A stretch of 64,000 nt of DNA from Vibrio sp. PID17_43 (GCF_002608565.1 NZ_LIXM01000015.1:56972-120971), one strand, 5' to 3'. Shown: positions 46,575 to 58,011, counted from the first letter of the stretch. The notes: generated from the letters alone by a model not told the origin. Made by a program: numbers and translations.

Positions 46575-48563
46575 TTGAGTGACATGGCAAAAAATTTAAT
46601 TCTGTGGCTTGTTATCGCTGTCGTGTTGATGTCGGTATTCCAGAGCTTTGGCCCTGGAGAGAGCAATGGCAGAACCGTGGATTACACCACGTTTGTACAG
46701 GAAGTTGGCCAAGGCCAGATTCAAGAAGCAACTTTTAAAGACGGTGAAATCAGTTTCGTTCGTCGCGGCGGTGGTGCCAAAATGGTCACTTACATGCCTG
46801 TGTATGATCAGAAGCTTCTAGATGACCTAATTAACCAAAATGTAAAAGTACAAGGTACGCCTCCTGAAGAGCAGAGCCTACTAGGTACTATCTTCATTTC
46901 TTGGTTCCCTATGATCTTACTGATTGGTGTGTGGATTTTCTTCATGCGTCAAATGCAAGGCGGCGGCGGTAAAGGCGCGATGTCTTTCGGTAAGAGCAAA
47001 GCTCGTATGATGAGCGAAGAGCAAATCAAGACGACTTTTGCGGATGTTGCAGGCTGTGACGAAGCAAAAGAAGACGTAAAAGAACTGGTAGATTACCTGC
47101 GTGATCCAAGCCGCTTCCAGAAACTGGGCGGTAAGATCCCTACGGGTGTTCTAATGGTCGGTCCTCCTGGTACGGGTAAAACGCTTCTTGCGAAAGCCAT
47201 TGCGGGTGAGGCAAAAGTACCGTTCTTTACCATCTCAGGTTCTGACTTCGTAGAAATGTTCGTTGGTGTAGGTGCATCTCGTGTTCGTGATATGTTCGAA
47301 CAAGCGAAGAAAGCGGCGCCTTGTATCATCTTCATCGATGAGATTGATGCGGTAGGTCGCCAACGTGGTGCTGGTGTGGGTGGTGGTCACGATGAGCGTG
47401 AACAAACACTAAACCAAATGCTGGTTGAGATGGATGGCTTTGAAGGCAATGAAGGTATTATCGTGATTGCTGCGACTAACCGTCCAGACGTACTTGACCC
47501 AGCGTTATTGCGCCCTGGTCGTTTTGACCGTCAAGTGGTCGTTGGATTACCAGACGTACGTGGTCGTGAGCAGATTCTTAAGGTTCACATGCGCAAAGTA
47601 CCTCTAGCTAGCGATGTCGAGCCATCTCTTATCGCGCGTGGTACACCAGGCTTCTCAGGTGCCGATCTTGCTAACCTAGTAAACGAAGCGGCATTGTTTG
47701 CGGCTCGTGGTAATAAACATAACGTTTCTATGGTTGAGTTTGAGCTGGCGAAAGACAAGATTATGATGGGTGCGGAGCGCCGTTCAATGGTGATGTCGGA
47801 AGAAGTAAAAGAGTCAACGGCATACCACGAAGCCGGTCACGCAATTGTAGGCAGACTCGTGCCGGAACACGATCCAGTGTACAAGGTATCTATCATTCCT
47901 CGTGGACGTGCGTTAGGTGTGACGATGTACCTGCCTGAGCAAGATCGAGTGAGCATGTCTCGCCAACACCTAGAGTCGATGATTTCAAGTCTTTACGGTG
48001 GCCGTCTTGCTGAAGAATTGATTTACGGTGCTGAGAAAGTATCAACGGGTGCTTCTAACGACATTGAACGTGCAACAGAGATCGCACGTAAGATGGTGAC
48101 GCAATGGGGCTTCTCAGAAAAACTTGGTCCACTGCTATACGCAGAAGATGAAGGCGAAGTATTCCTAGGTCGTAGTGTGACTCAGACTAAACACATGTCT
48201 GATGACACTGCGAAGCTTATTGATGATGAAGTTCGTAATATCATCGATCGCAACTACGACCGTGCGAAGCAGATCTTAGAAGAGAATATGGACATCATGC
48301 ATGCGATGAAAGATGCGCTAATGAAGTATGAGACCATTGATGCCGGTCAGATTAATGACCTAATGGAGCGTAAAGAGGATATTCGCGAACCTGCTGGATG
48401 GGGCGACAAGCCGACAACACCACCAGAAGGTGATGACAAACCTCAAGCAAAACCTGAAGTAAAAGCGAAAGAGAATAGCGTCGATGCAACTAAGCCTGCA
48501 GAGCCGTCAACGACTCAAGAAGCAACTTCAAGCGAAGCTCCAGAAAAGAAAGACTCTGAATAA
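46575..48563 (+). CDS. ftsH: ATP-dependent zinc metalloprotease FtsH
   Basis: A 662-residue inner-membrane AAA+ protease. TM1 is at about 7-24 and TM2 about 100-120, with a short periplasmic domain between. The AAA module has Walker A GPPGTGKT, Walker B IIFIDEID and the SRH. The zinc site is HEAGH. It degrades membrane and regulatory proteins such as LpxC and sigma-32 in E. coli. Start choice is between TTG 46575 (MSDMAKN, with GAGAGG upstream) and ATG 46584 (MAKNLILW); both forms occur in annotations of the E. coli gene. The C-terminal tail is long, charged and Pro-rich. Confidence 0.97.
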   Translation: MSDMAKNLILWLVIAVVLMSVFQSFGPGESNGRTVDYTTFVQEVGQGQIQEATFKDGEISFVRRGGGAKMVTYMPVYDQKLLDDLINQNVKVQGTPPEEQSLLGTIFISWFPMILLIGVWIFFMRQMQGGGGKGAMSFGKSKARMMSEEQIKTTFADVAGCDEAKEDVKELVDYLRDPSRFQKLGGKIPTGVLMVGPPGTGKTLLAKAIAGEAKVPFFTISGSDFVEMFVGVGASRVRDMFEQAKKAAPCIIFIDEIDAVGRQRGAGVGGGHDEREQTLNQMLVEMDGFEGNEGIIVIAATNRPDVLDPALLRPGRFDRQVVVGLPDVRGREQILKVHMRKVPLASDVEPSLIARGTPGFSGADLANLVNEAALFAARGNKHNVSMVEFELAKDKIMMGAERRSMVMSEEVKESTAYHEAGHAIVGRLVPEHDPVYKVSIIPRGRALGVTMYLPEQDRVSMSRQHLESMISSLYGGRLAEELIYGAEKVSTGASNDIERATEIARKMVTQWGFSEKLGPLLYAEDEGEVFLGRSVTQTKHMSDDTAKLIDDEVRNIIDRNYDRAKQILEENMDIMHAMKDALMKYETIDAGQINDLMERKEDIREPAGWGDKPTTPPEGDDKPQAKPEVKAKENSVDATKPAEPSTTQEATSSEAPEKKDSE

Positions 48564-48578
48564 CGCCTAGTGCTAATA

Positions 48579-48606
48579 ATAAACCCCGAGTTCGCTCGGG
48601 GTTTTT
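48579..48606 (+). terminator. UUCG terminator after ftsH
   Basis: AAACCCCGAG (48581-48590), tetraloop TTCG, CTCGGGGTTT (48595-48604). It ends only about 10 bases before the folP start codon, so folP depends on readthrough or another promoter. Confidence 0.9.
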
Positions 48607-48615
48607 GTGTTTATT

Positions 48616-49446
48616 ATGATTATTAAAGCAAACAACAAATCCCTCGACCTTTCTCGTCCTCACGTGATGGCGATTCTTAATGTCACTCCTGACTCTTTTT
48701 CTGATGGCGGTAAATTCAACTCTGTTGATCTTGCACTCGCGCAAGTAGAGAAAATGATCGTTGCCGGGGTTAGTATTATTGACGTAGGCGGTGAATCCAC
48801 TCGACCAGGTGCGCCAGACATTACCTTGGAAGAAGAGTTGCAGCGCGTAATTCCCGTGATTCAAGCCATTCGTAAAAAGTATGATGTATGGATCTCTGTT
48901 GATACCAGTAAAGCAGAGGTGATGCGACAAGCAGTAGATGCAGGAGCAGACTTAATTAACGATGTTCGTGCCCTGCAAGAACCTGGTGCATTGGAAGTGG
49001 CGGCAGAAGCAAAGTTGCCTATCTGTTTGATGCACATGAAAGGTCAGCCGAGAACGATGCAAACAGATCCTCAATATGATGATCTGATGGAAGATGTTAC
49101 TGTATTTCTCCAAGAGCGTGTCAAGGCTTGTGAAGCGGTTGGGATCGATAAGTCGCAACTTATCCTCGACCCGGGGTTTGGTTTTGGCAAAACCTTAGAA
49201 CACAATTATCATATGCTTGCTCATCTCGATAAGTTTCATGACTTTGGCTTGCCAATCTTGGCTGGTATGTCTCGTAAGTCAATGATTTTCAAATTACTGG
49301 ATAAGCCTGCAGCGGAATGCGTCAATGCAAGCGTCGTTTGTGCAACTATCGCTGCAATGAAAGGTGCGCAAATCATTCGAGTTCATGACTTTGAAGAAAC
49401 GATCGAAGCAATGAAAGTTGTTGAGATGATGAACAACAATATCTAA
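48616..49446 (+). CDS. folP: Dihydropteroate synthase
   Basis: A 276-residue TIM-barrel enzyme of folate synthesis and target of sulfonamides. The signatures [16 protein letters not shown] and [11 protein letters not shown] are intact, and GMSRKSMI near the C-terminus marks the pABA/sulfonamide loop region. The ATG at 48616 matches the E. coli N-terminus. It has no proper Shine-Dalgarno because the ftsH terminator abuts it; a GTG at 48607 (three residues longer) lies five bases after GGGG of the terminator stem and is an alternative. The order ftsH-folP-glmM-secG is conserved. Confidence 0.95.
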   Translation: MIIKANNKSLDLSRPHVMAILNVTPDSFSDGGKFNSVDLALAQVEKMIVAGVSIIDVGGESTRPGAPDITLEEELQRVIPVIQAIRKKYDVWISVDTSKAEVMRQAVDAGADLINDVRALQEPGALEVAAEAKLPICLMHMKGQPRTMQTDPQYDDLMEDVTVFLQERVKACEAVGIDKSQLILDPGFGFGKTLEHNYHMLAHLDKFHDFGLPILAGMSRKSMIFKLLDKPAAECVNASVVCATIAAMKGAQIIRVHDFEETIEAMKVVEMMNNNI

Positions 49447-49465
49447 AAGAATTAAGGAAAGTTTT

Positions 49466-50806
49466 ATGTCTGATAAAAGACGTTACTTTGGTACTGACGG
49501 TGTGCGCGGTAAAGTTGGACAATACCCAATCACGCCAGATTTTGTACTTAAGCTTGGCTGGGCGGCTGGTCGTGTACTCGCAAAACAAGGCACGAAGAAA
49601 GTTATTATCGGTAAAGACACACGTATCTCTGGCTACATGCTTGAGTCTGCGTTAGAAGCAGGTCTAGCGGCTGCAGGCCTAAAAGCGACGTTTACTGGCC
49701 CAATGCCGACACCAGCAGTAGCATACCTTACCCAAACCTTCCGTGCGGAAGCGGGCATCGTGATCTCCGCTTCTCACAATCCTTATTACGACAACGGTAT
49801 CAAGTTCTTCTCTTCAGAGGGCACTAAATTGCCTGATGATATTGAGCTGGCTATTGAAGCTGAGCTTGATAAAGATATCGAATGTGTGGAGTCTGCAGAT
49901 CTTGGTAAAGCAACGCGTCTAAATGATGCTGCAGGTCGTTACATTGAATTCTGTAAAAGTACTTTCCCATCCGAACTTAGCTTGGCGAATCTGAAGATTG
50001 TGGTGGATTGTGCGCATGGTGCAACGTACCACATCGCACCAAACGTGTTCACTGAACTCGGTGCAGATGTTATTGCCATGGGCGTTGAGCCAAACGGTAC
50101 CAACATCAATGCTGAAGTGGGCGCGACAGATGTACGTGCGCTGCAAAAACGCGTGGTAGAAGAACAAGCTAACCTGGGGTTGGCTTTCGATGGTGATGGT
50201 GACCGCATCATAATGGTCGACCACTTAGGTAACAAGGTTGATGGCGACCAGATTGCGTACATTATTGCTCGAGATGCTCTGCGCCGTGGTGAGCTTAAAG
50301 GTGGGGTTGTTGGTACGCAAATGACTAACCTAGGCATGGAAAACGGTCTGAAGCAACTCGGGATCCCATTCGTACGTGCTGCAGTGGGTGATCGCTATGT
50401 GATGGAGCGTTTACTAGAAAAAGGCTGGAAAATTGGCGCTGAAAACTCAGGTCACGTTATTTTGCTAGATAAGGTGACAACAGGTGATGCGATTGTTGCC
50501 GCCCTGCAAGTTCTTGCGTCTGTGGTTGGTAGCGATATGTCTCTATACGATTTGACGCAAGGCATGATGCTTTACCCGCAAGTGCTTGAAAATGTGCGTT
50601 TTACTGGTGATAGCAATCCACTGGAAGCACAGTCGGTGCTAGATTCTGTTGCTGAAGTTGAAGCGGCACTAGGCGATAAAGGTCGTGTGTTGCTGCGTAA
50701 ATCCGGGACTGAGCCACTTCTTCGTGTCATGGTGGAAGGGGAAGATGCTGACCTTGTTCAAGCATCCGCACTTAAGATTGCTGACGCTGTAAAAGCAAGT
50801 TGCTAA
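49466..50806 (+). CDS. glmM: Phosphoglucosamine mutase
   Basis: A 446-residue hexosamine-phosphate mutase that converts GlcN-6-P to GlcN-1-P for UDP-GlcNAc, needed for murein and LPS. The phosphoserine is S103 in [12 protein letters not shown], the metal loop is [12 protein letters not shown] and the phosphate site is [20 protein letters not shown] precedes the ATG. It is 19 bases after folP. Confidence 0.97.
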   Translation: MSDKRRYFGTDGVRGKVGQYPITPDFVLKLGWAAGRVLAKQGTKKVIIGKDTRISGYMLESALEAGLAAAGLKATFTGPMPTPAVAYLTQTFRAEAGIVISASHNPYYDNGIKFFSSEGTKLPDDIELAIEAELDKDIECVESADLGKATRLNDAAGRYIEFCKSTFPSELSLANLKIVVDCAHGATYHIAPNVFTELGADVIAMGVEPNGTNINAEVGATDVRALQKRVVEEQANLGLAFDGDGDRIIMVDHLGNKVDGDQIAYIIARDALRRGELKGGVVGTQMTNLGMENGLKQLGIPFVRAAVGDRYVMERLLEKGWKIGAENSGHVILLDKVTTGDAIVAALQVLASVVGSDMSLYDLTQGMMLYPQVLENVRFTGDSNPLEAQSVLDSVAEVEAALGDKGRVLLRKSGTEPLLRVMVEGEDADLVQASALKIADAVKASC

Positions 50807-50833
50807 TCATTGCTTTAGGATGATTAGCGAGAG

Positions 50834-50858
50834 AAAAGGGCTGTTTTTGCCCTTTTTT
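50834..50858 (+). terminator. Rho-independent terminator after glmM
   Basis: AAAAGGGC (50834-50841) pairs with GCCCTTTT (50849-50856), followed by more Ts. Confidence 0.88.
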
Positions 50859-50901
50859 TGAGCGCTTAGTGCGTTAGTACTGATTTTTTTCTAATTTCCC
50901 C

Positions 50902-50930
50902 TTGTCAGCGTAACGGGGTTTCGCTAGTAT
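50902..50930 (+). promoter_or_regulatory. secG promoter
   Basis: -35 TTGTCA (50902-50907), 17-base spacer, -10 TAGTAT (50925-50930). A short CCTCC/GGAGG hairpin follows in the leader. Confidence 0.6.
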
Positions 50931-51030
50931 TGCTCCGCCTCCCGTTAGGAGGTCGCTAGCCTTGTTCTTAGATAAATGAAATTGTTTTTGAACGGCGCTG
51001 GCTCAACAATTTGGAACATAGGTGGAAAAA

Positions 51031-51369
51031 ATGTTTTCAGTTCTACTTGTGATTTACCTGTTGGCAGCGCTTGGTGTGATTGGCCTTGTGTTGATTCAAC
51101 AAGGTAAAGGCGCAGATATGGGAGCCTCGTTCGGTGCAGGTGCTTCAAACACAGTGTTTGGCGCTAGCGGCTCAGGTAATTTCTTAACCCGAACAACTGC
51201 TATTTTAGCAACCGTATTTTTTATCATTAGCTTGTTACTTGGCCGTATGTCAACGCAAACGACTGAGTCACAATGGATAGACCCAACGTTAGGCCTACCA
51301 GTTGTAGAACAAGTTAACGATGCAGCGAGTGAAGTTCCAGAACCAGCTGGTGATGAAATTCCTCAATAA
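51031..51369 (+). CDS. secG: Protein translocase subunit SecG
   Basis: A 112-residue inner-membrane SecYEG subunit. Two helices (about 2-22 and 54-73) flank the conserved cytoplasmic loop QQGKGADMGASFGAGAS. The start is ATG 51031 with AGGTGG upstream; a GTG at 51022 overlaps that Shine-Dalgarno and is unlikely. The tRNA-Leu starts 18 bases after its stop, so the tRNA is probably processed from the secG mRNA, as in E. coli. Confidence 0.95.
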   Translation: MFSVLLVIYLLAALGVIGLVLIQQGKGADMGASFGAGASNTVFGASGSGNFLTRTTAILATVFFIISLLLGRMSTQTTESQWIDPTLGLPVVEQVNDAASEVPEPAGDEIPQ

Positions 51370-51387
51370 GCTGTAATGGTTTATGAC

Positions 51388-51471
51388 GCCGAGATGGTGA
51401 AATTGGTAGACACGCTAGCATGAGGTGCTAGTGCCTTTGGTGTGAGGGTTCGAGTCCCTCTCTCGGCACCA
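51388..51471 (+). tRNA. leuU: tRNA-Leu (anticodon GAG)
   Basis: It folds as a class II tRNA: acceptor GCCGAGA/TCTCGGC, D arm GTG/CAC, anticodon stem CTAGC/GCTAG with loop ATGAGGT (anticodon GAG), long variable arm, T arm GAGGG/CCCTC with TTCGAGT loop, and encoded CCA. It is cotranscribed behind secG. Confidence 0.96.
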
Positions 51472-51484
51472 TGTATTTACAAAC

Positions 51485-51512
51485 TTGTAAATCACTTGTT
51501 TGTGCGTATAAT
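51485..51512 (+). promoter_or_regulatory. Promoter of tRNA-fMet and the rimP-nusA-infB operon
   Basis: -35 TTGTAA (51485-51490), 16-base spacer, perfect -10 TATAAT (51507-51512). It starts about 10 bases before the tRNA. Confidence 0.7.
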
Positions 51513-51527
51513 GCACAGCAAGTCGGA

Positions 51528-51604
<77 letters not shown>

Positions 51605-51611
51605 ATCTTCG

Positions 51612-51701
51612 ATATTCGTATAGTGAATATTATCTGATTGGCAAGTTTGTGCAGTGCTAACCATACTGCAAGTTAAGTGATTCGTATTCGATACGCTTAA
51701 C
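51612..51701 (+). other. Chain of stem-loops after tRNA-fMet
   Basis: ATATTC/GAATAT (51612-51630), GCAGT/ACTGC (51651-51669) and a nested hairpin GTTAAG..CGTAT-TCG-ATACG-CTTAAC (51672-51701) follow the tRNA. They form its trailer or a small RNA. Confidence 0.5.
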
Positions 51702-51718
51702 GTATCAGGGTCCAGCAA

Positions 51719-51746
51719 CAAAACCCCGACTTATTCGGGGTTTTTT
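51719..51746 (+). terminator. Terminator 1 between tRNA-fMet and rimP
   Basis: AAACCCCGA (51721-51729) pairs with TCGGGGTTT (51735-51743), followed by a T run. Confidence 0.9.
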
Positions 51747-51796
51747 GTTATCTGAGTTTTTAAACTTTACTCAGATCGTTGCTTGGTTTTTAGAAT

Positions 51797-51817
51797 GGGC
51801 TCTGAGCCCTTTTTTTG
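51797..51817 (+). terminator. Terminator 2 (attenuator) just before rimP
   Basis: GGGCT (51797-51801) pairs with AGCCC (51805-51809) over CTG, and eight Ts follow. It is only 18 bases before the rimP ATG, so it can act only as an attenuator. Confidence 0.7.
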
Positions 51818-51834
51818 TTTCTGGAGTGGTTCAA

Positions 51835-52290
51835 ATGACTGGTTTAGAAAGACAACTTACTGAAATGCTTGAAGCGCCAGTAGAGGCATCGGGCTATGAG
51901 TTGGTTGGATTAGAATTCATTCGTGCAGGTGCACACTCAACATTGCGCATTTTTATTGATTCTGAAAATGGTATTAATGTCGATGACTGTGCAGAAGTTA
52001 GCCGTCAAGTGAGTGCTGTACTGGACGTTGAAGATCCAATCTCAGTTGCTTACAGCCTAGAGGTTTCTTCTCCAGGTTTAGAAAGACCACTTTTCAAAGC
52101 AGCACATTACGAGCAATTTATTGGTCACGAGGTCAACATCGTTCTGAAGATGGCTGTTGGTAACCGTCGAAAGTGGAAAGGTATCATCCATTCAGTTGAT
52201 GGTGAAACCATTGCTGTTACTGTCGATGGGCAAGACGAAATGTTTGCACTAAGCAATATTTCTAAAGCAAACCTTATCCCTAAATTTTAG
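51835..52290 (+). CDS. rimP: Ribosome maturation factor RimP
   Basis: A 151-residue 30S maturation factor. [23 protein letters not shown] and [12 protein letters not shown] are its signatures. The frame opens at 51745 inside terminator sequence; the true start is ATG 51835 ([12 protein letters not shown]) with TGGAG upstream, giving the E. coli length. It heads the rimP-nusA-infB block. Confidence 0.96.
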   Translation: MTGLERQLTEMLEAPVEASGYELVGLEFIRAGAHSTLRIFIDSENGINVDDCAEVSRQVSAVLDVEDPISVAYSLEVSSPGLERPLFKAAHYEQFIGHEVNIVLKMAVGNRRKWKGIIHSVDGETIAVTVDGQDEMFALSNISKANLIPKF

Positions 52291-52326
52291 TTTCCTAAAA
52301 AATTTGAAGCTTAGAGGCTAAATACA

Positions 52327-53811
52327 ATGAGTAAAGAAATTTTAGCGGTAGCAGAAGCGGTATCAAATGAGAAAGCCGTACCTCGTGAGCGTATCTTTGA
52401 AGCTCTAGAGATTGCTCTTGCAACTTCTACTAAGAAAAAATACGAAATCGAAATCGATGTGCGTGTTGCTATCGACCGTAAAACGGGTGAATTTGAAACA
52501 TTCCGTCGTTGGTTGGTTGTCGACCACGTTGAGAATCCAACAAAAGAGATTTCACTAGAAGCAGCACAGTACGAAGATCCTGAAGTTCAATTGGGTGATT
52601 TTGTAGAAGATGATATTCCATCAGTGACGTTTGACCGTATTACGACTCAAACAGCGAAGCAAGTTATCGTGCAAAAAGTACGTGAAGCTGAGCGCGCACA
52701 AATCGTTGAGCAATTCATCGACAACGAAGGTGACCTAATCACCGGTGTTGTTAAAAAAGTAAACCGTGAAACAATCGTATTGGATCTAGGTAACAACGCA
52801 GAAGCCGTTATCCTACGTGATGACCAGCTACCTCGTGAAAACTTCCGTCCAGGTGACCGTGTACGTGGTCTTCTGTACAAAGTCGCTCCTGAAGCGCGCG
52901 GATTCCAATTGTTCATCACGCGTTCAAAACCAGAAATGCTAGCTGAGCTATTCCGAGTTGAAGTGCCTGAAATCGCTGAAGAAATCATCGAGCTGAAAGG
53001 TGCTGCTCGTGATCCAGGTTCTCGCGCTAAGATCGCGGTTAAGACTAACGACAAACGTATTGACCCAGTAGGTGCGTGTGTTGGCATGCGCGGTGCGCGT
53101 GTTCAAGCTGTTTCTGGCGAGCTTGGTGGTGAGCGAATCGATATCGTACTTTGGGACGATAACCCAGCTCAGTTTGTTATCAACGCAATGGCGCCAGCAG
53201 ACGTAGCTTCAATCATTGTTGATGAAGATACGCACTCAATGGACATCGCTGTTGAAGCGGACAACCTAGCACAAGCGATTGGCCGTAATGGTCAAAACGT
53301 TCGTTTAGCGTCTCAACTAACAGGTTGGGAACTGAACGTAATGACAGTCGCTGATCTGCAGAAGAAACATGCTGAAGAGTCCCAAGCGTCAATCGAAAAC
53401 TTCATGAAGTATCTAGACATTGAAGAAGATTTCGCTCAACTATTGGTTGAAGAAGGCTTCTCAACGCTTGAAGAAGTAGCATACGTTCCAGTAAACGAAT
53501 TGCTTGAAGTTGACGGCCTGAACGAAGATCTCGTTGAAGAGCTACGTAGCCGTGCGAAAGATGCACTTACAACGATTGCTCTTGCACAAGAAGAATCTTT
53601 CGATGGTCTGGAGCCTGCTGAAGATCTATTAGGCCTTGAAGGGCTAGAGCGTGAAATGGCGTTTAAATTGGCAGCGAAAGGTGTAACAACACTGGAAGAT
53701 CTCGCTGACCAAGGTATTGATGACTTGGATGGTATCGAAGGCCTGACTGAAGAACGTGCTGGTGAGCTAATCATGGCGGCACGTAACATCTGTTGGTTCG
53801 GCGAAGAATAA
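52327..53811 (+). CDS. nusA: Transcription termination/antitermination factor NusA
   Basis: A 494-residue RNA-polymerase-binding factor. The N-terminal domain (1-about 130), S1 (about 135-200), KH1 and KH2 ([14 protein letters not shown] and [13 protein letters not shown]) and two C-terminal acidic helix-hairpin repeats (about 360-430 and 440-494) are all visible. It acts at pauses, terminators and rrn antitermination; in E. coli it also controls its own operon, which fits the tandem terminators upstream. Confidence 0.98.
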   Translation: MSKEILAVAEAVSNEKAVPRERIFEALEIALATSTKKKYEIEIDVRVAIDRKTGEFETFRRWLVVDHVENPTKEISLEAAQYEDPEVQLGDFVEDDIPSVTFDRITTQTAKQVIVQKVREAERAQIVEQFIDNEGDLITGVVKKVNRETIVLDLGNNAEAVILRDDQLPRENFRPGDRVRGLLYKVAPEARGFQLFITRSKPEMLAELFRVEVPEIAEEIIELKGAARDPGSRAKIAVKTNDKRIDPVGACVGMRGARVQAVSGELGGERIDIVLWDDNPAQFVINAMAPADVASIIVDEDTHSMDIAVEADNLAQAIGRNGQNVRLASQLTGWELNVMTVADLQKKHAEESQASIENFMKYLDIEEDFAQLLVEEGFSTLEEVAYVPVNELLEVDGLNEDLVEELRSRAKDALTTIALAQEESFDGLEPAEDLLGLEGLEREMAFKLAAKGVTTLEDLADQGIDDLDGIEGLTEERAGELIMAARNICWFGEE

Positions 53812-53835
53812 TAATTTCAGCAAGGAGGAAGCGGC

Positions 53836-56526
53836 ATGACACAATTAACAGTTAAAGCACTGAGTGAAGAGATTGGTACGCCAGTTGACCGCTTAATGGA
53901 GCAACTTGCTGATGCTGGCATGAAAAAGGCGAGCTCTGACAATGTGTCAGACGAGGAGAAGCAAAAGCTTCTTGCTCATCTTAAAAAAGAACACGGTGAT
54001 AAATCAGGTGATTCAGAGCCGACTCGCCTAACGCTCCAGCGTAAGACTCGCAGCACATTGAGTGTTGCAGCAGGTGGTGGCAAGAGTAAAGATGTTCAAG
54101 TAGAAGTGCGTAAGAAGCGCACATATGTGAAGCGCAGCACTATCGAAGACGATGCAAAACGTGAGGCTGAGGAAGCAGCAAAGCGTGAAGCTGAAGAGCT
54201 TGCGAAGCGTGAGGCTGAAGAACAAGCCAAACGCGAGGCTGCAGAAAAAGCACAGCGCGAAGCCGATGAAAAAGCAAAACGTGAAGCGGATGCAAAACGT
54301 GACGCTGAAGAAAAGGCAAAACGCGCACAAGCTGATAAGGCTAAGAAAGACATGAATGCAAAAAATGCGGATGTTAATACGCAAGCAAAGAAAGAAGCTG
54401 ACGAGTTAAAGCGTCGTCAGGAAGAAGAAGCCCAACGTAAAGCTGAGCAAGAAGCAGCAAAACTTGTAGAAGAAGCGCGTAAACTTGCAGAAGAAAACGA
54501 AGCTCGTTGGAATGAAGAAGAAAAGAAAAAGAAAGAGCTAGAAAACTCTGACTACCACGTGACGACATCAACGTATGCACGTGAAGCAGAAGACGCTGCA
54601 GATCGCAGCTCAGAAGCTGGTCGTCGTAAGAAGAAGAAAAAACCTTCTAACCGCAACGATGACAACGAGCGCGGTGGTCGTAACCAACGTGGTGGTAAAG
54701 GTGGTCGTAAAGGTAAACTAGCGAAACCAACATCAATGCAACACGGCTTCGATAAGTCGGCGATGGTTGCTAAACAAGATGTTGTGATTGGCGAAACCAT
54801 CGTTCTATCAGAACTTGCTAACAAAATGTCGGTTAAAGCGACAGAAGTGATTAAAGTGATGATGAAGATGGGCGCGATGGCGACTATCAACCAAGTGATC
54901 GACCAAGAAACAGCAGCACTTGTTGCTGAAGAAATGGGTCACAAAGTGGTACTACGTAAAGAGAACGAGCTTGAAGAAGCGGTTCTATCTGATCGTGACA
55001 GTTCAGCAGAAGCCGTGCCACGCGCACCTGTTGTTACTATTATGGGTCACGTTGACCACGGTAAAACATCAACACTGGATTACATCCGTCGTACTCACGT
55101 TGCTTCAGGCGAAGCTGGTGGTATTACACAGCACATCGGTGCTTACCACGTTGAAACTGAAAACGGCATGATCACGTTCCTTGATACTCCTGGACACGCG
55201 GCATTTACTGCTATGCGTGCTCGTGGTGCTCAAGCGACAGATATCGTTGTTCTTGTAGTAGCAGCAGATGATGGCGTAATGCCACAAACCGTTGAAGCGA
55301 TTCAGCACGCGAAAGCGGCAGGCGTTCCTCTGATTGTTGCTGTGAACAAGATCGATAAAGAAGACGCAAACCCAGACAACGTTAAGAATGAGCTAGCTCA
55401 ATACGACGTAATCCCTGAGGAATGGGGCGGTGAGAACATGTTCGTTCACATCTCTGCTAAACAGGGTACAAACATCGATGGTCTTCTAGAAGCAATCCTT
55501 CTTCAGTCAGAAGTTCTTGAACTCACAGCTGTAGCCGAAGGCATGGCATCTGGCGTGGTTGTTGAATCTCGCCTAGATAAAGGTCGTGGTCCAGTAGCAA
55601 CCGTATTGGTTCAATCAGGTACACTAAACAAAGGCGACATCGTTCTTTGTGGTCAAGAATACGGCCGTGTACGTGCAATGCGCGATGAGCTAGGTAAAGA
55701 AATTTCTCAAGCAGGTCCGTCTATCCCTGTTGAGATCCTAGGTCTTTCTGGTGTACCGTCTTCAGGTGACGAAGCAACAGTAGTACGTGATGAGCGCAAA
55801 GCGCGTGAAGTTGCAAACTACCGTGCAGGCAAATTCCGTGAAGTGAAACTTGCTCGTCAGCAGAAATCTAAACTAGAGAACATGTTCTCTAACATGACGG
55901 CTGGTGAAGTTGCAGAACTAAACGTAGTACTGAAAGCGGACGTACAAGGTTCTGTAGAAGCTATCGCAGACTCACTACTGAAACTGTCTACTGACGAAGT
56001 GAAAGTAAACATCGTTGGTTCTGGTGTAGGTGGTATTACGGAAACTGATGCTGTACTAGCAGAAGCTTCAAACGCTATCATCCTTGGTTTTAACGTACGT
56101 GCGGATGCATCTGCTCGTCGTGCGATTGAAGCCGCAAGTGTTGATCTACGTTACTACTCAATCATTTACCAATTGATTGATGAAGTTAAACAAGCAATGG
56201 GCGGTATGCTTGCTCCAGAATTCAAGCAAGAGATCATTGGTCTTGCTGAAGTACGTGACGTATTTAAGTCACCAAAACTGGGCGCAATCGCTGGTTGTAT
56301 GGTGACTGAAGGTCTGATAAAGCGTAACAACCCAATTCGCGTTCTACGTGATAACGTTGTTATCTATGAAGGTGAACTAGAGTCACTACGCCGCTTTAAA
56401 GATGACGTTCAAGAAGTTAAGAATGGTTACGAGTGTGGTATCGGCGTTAAGAACTACAACGACGTTCGCGTAGGCGACCAGATCGAAGTATTTGAAATCG
56501 TTGAAATTAAACGTACTCTAGACTAA
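53836..56526 (+). CDS. infB: Translation initiation factor IF-2
   Basis: An 896-residue GTPase. The N-terminal domain ([21 protein letters not shown]) is followed at about 108-185 by a charged helical tract of KREAEE-type repeats, then the G domain with [17 protein letters not shown] and NKID, and domains II-IV. It places fMet-tRNA on the 30S subunit; its gene shares a transcript with the initiator tRNA. AAGGAGG precedes the ATG. The repeat tract is likely to vary in length between strains. Confidence 0.98.
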   Translation: MTQLTVKALSEEIGTPVDRLMEQLADAGMKKASSDNVSDEEKQKLLAHLKKEHGDKSGDSEPTRLTLQRKTRSTLSVAAGGGKSKDVQVEVRKKRTYVKRSTIEDDAKREAEEAAKREAEELAKREAEEQAKREAAEKAQREADEKAKREADAKRDAEEKAKRAQADKAKKDMNAKNADVNTQAKKEADELKRRQEEEAQRKAEQEAAKLVEEARKLAEENEARWNEEEKKKKELENSDYHVTTSTYAREAEDAADRSSEAGRRKKKKKPSNRNDDNERGGRNQRGGKGGRKGKLAKPTSMQHGFDKSAMVAKQDVVIGETIVLSELANKMSVKATEVIKVMMKMGAMATINQVIDQETAALVAEEMGHKVVLRKENELEEAVLSDRDSSAEAVPRAPVVTIMGHVDHGKTSTLDYIRRTHVASGEAGGITQHIGAYHVETENGMITFLDTPGHAAFTAMRARGAQATDIVVLVVAADDGVMPQTVEAIQHAKAAGVPLIVAVNKIDKEDANPDNVKNELAQYDVIPEEWGGENMFVHISAKQGTNIDGLLEAILLQSEVLELTAVAEGMASGVVVESRLDKGRGPVATVLVQSGTLNKGDIVLCGQEYGRVRAMRDELGKEISQAGPSIPVEILGLSGVPSSGDEATVVRDERKAREVANYRAGKFREVKLARQQKSKLENMFSNMTAGEVAELNVVLKADVQGSVEAIADSLLKLSTDEVKVNIVGSGVGGITETDAVLAEASNAIILGFNVRADASARRAIEAASVDLRYYSIIYQLIDEVKQAMGGMLAPEFKQEIIGLAEVRDVFKSPKLGAIAGCMVTEGLIKRNNPIRVLRDNVVIYEGELESLRRFKDDVQEVKNGYECGIGVKNYNDVRVGDQIEVFEIVEIKRTLD

Positions 56527-56583
56527 TTGACTAAAATTACTAAACGTCTAAAAGACAAATAGTAATTGGTTGTTGAATACACC

Positions 56584-56620
56584 ATGGGGGGCTGGCTTGA
56601 CCATCCCCCCATTCTTTCTA
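56584..56620 (+). terminator. G6/C6 hairpin between infB and rbfA
   Basis: ATGGGGGG (56584-56591) pairs with CCCCCCAT (56605-56612) over 13 bases. The following TCTTTCTATTT is T-rich but not a run. It may be a partial terminator. Confidence 0.55.
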
Positions 56621-56635
56621 TTTAAGAGAATGAAT

Positions 56636-57052
56636 ATGTCAAAAGAATTTAGCCGCACGCAGCGCGTATCACAGCAGCTGCAAAAAGAACTAGCAATGAT
56701 CCTTCAACGCGAAGTTCGCGATTCTCGCTTAGGGATGGTAACCATCTCTGACGTAGAAGTGTCTCGTGACCTCGCTTATGCAAAAGTATTCGTGACCTTC
56801 CTATGTGTGGGTGAGCAAACACCTGAGTCTTGCCTAGAAGCACTGCGTGAACATGAGATTCACATTCGCATGATGCTAGGTAAGCGTATTCGTCTTCGTT
56901 TGACGCCGGAAGTTCGTTTTCATTACGACAACACACTAGTAGAAGGTATGCGTATGTCTAACCTAGTGTCTGAAGTCGTAAGTGAAGATAAGCGCAAACA
57001 AAAAGATTCTGGTCGCGAAGATGAACAATCTCAGACTGGAGAAGATAGCTAA
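56636..57052 (+). CDS. rbfA: 30S ribosome-binding factor RbfA
   Basis: A 138-residue KH-fold cold-shock ribosome assembly factor. [20 protein letters not shown] and [16 protein letters not shown] are diagnostic. The frame opens earlier but crosses the G6/C6 hairpin; the start at 56636 (MSKEFSRT) matches the family, with ATG 56630 possible. The stop shares a base with the truB start (TAATG). Confidence 0.95.
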   Translation: MSKEFSRTQRVSQQLQKELAMILQREVRDSRLGMVTISDVEVSRDLAYAKVFVTFLCVGEQTPESCLEALREHEIHIRMMLGKRIRLRLTPEVRFHYDNTLVEGMRMSNLVSEVVSEDKRKQKDSGREDEQSQTGEDS

Positions 57053-57996
57053 TGGCTCGTCGTCGTAAAGGTCGTCCAATTAATGGCGTGGTGCTTTTAG
57101 ATAAGCCGACAGGTATTTCGTCGAATGACGCACTACAGAAAGTAAAACGTATCTACTTCGCTGAGAAAGCAGGTCATACGGGTGCTTTAGACCCTCTAGC
57201 GACGGGTATGCTGCCAATCTGCCTAGGTGAAGCGACCAAATTCTCTCAGTTCCTATTAGATTCAGATAAACGTTACCGAGTGATTGCCAAGTTGGGTGAA
57301 CGCACGGACACCTCTGATTCTGATGGTGAGGTGGTTGAGACACGTCCTGTTGATGTGTCTCTAGAGAAGTTGGAAGCTTGCATCGAGAAGTTTCGTGGTG
57401 AATCTGATCAGATCCCATCGATGTTCTCGGCTTTGAAATACCAAGGGAAGCCATTGTATGAGTACGCTCGACAAGGGATAGAAGTTCCTCGAGAGTCTCG
57501 TAAGATCACCGTCTACGAAATCATCCTGCATCGTTTTGAAGAAAATGAAGTAGAAATGGAAGTACATTGTTCAAAAGGCACGTACATCCGTACTATCGTT
57601 GATGATCTTGGTGAGATGCTAGGTTGTGGTGCTCACGTGACGATGCTGCGTCGCACAGGCGTTGCTAAGTACCCATACGAAAAGATGGTAACACTTGAGC
57701 AGCTTAATGAGTTGTTAGAGCAAGCGCATCGTGATGAGATCGCACCGAAAGAACTGCTTGATTCACTATTGCTACCAATGGATACCGCCGTTGAAGATTT
57801 ACCAGAGGTAAACCTAAACGCAGAGCTAACCAATCTCGTACAGCATGGTATGCCAGTACAGGTATTTGGAGCCCCAGAAGGCACACCAATTCGCATGACT
57901 TCCGGTGAAGATAAGCTCTTTATTGGTGTCGCTGAAGTGAACGATGATGGAAAAGTTGCACCAAAACGCTTGGTGGTTTTCCGCGACGAAGAGTGA
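57052..57996 (+). CDS. truB: tRNA pseudouridine(55) synthase TruB
   Basis: A 314-residue pseudouridine synthase with the catalytic aspartate D47 in [14 protein letters not shown] and the motif [16 protein letters not shown]. It modifies U55 in the T loop of tRNAs. It begins on the last base of the rbfA stop and carries a C-terminal PUA-like extension. A terminator follows. Confidence 0.97.
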   Translation: MARRRKGRPINGVVLLDKPTGISSNDALQKVKRIYFAEKAGHTGALDPLATGMLPICLGEATKFSQFLLDSDKRYRVIAKLGERTDTSDSDGEVVETRPVDVSLEKLEACIEKFRGESDQIPSMFSALKYQGKPLYEYARQGIEVPRESRKITVYEIILHRFEENEVEMEVHCSKGTYIRTIVDDLGEMLGCGAHVTMLRRTGVAKYPYEKMVTLEQLNELLEQAHRDEIAPKELLDSLLLPMDTAVEDLPEVNLNAELTNLVQHGMPVQVFGAPEGTPIRMTSGEDKLFIGVAEVNDDGKVAPKRLVVFRDEE

Positions 57997-58011
57997 CTTC
58001 GTAAAGCTTAA

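Noticed and set aside
54096..54384. Long minus-strand frames rich in Phe/Ser or Cys/Phe opposite infB
   Set aside because: They mirror the Lys/Arg/Glu/Ala repeats of IF-2 and have no independent support.
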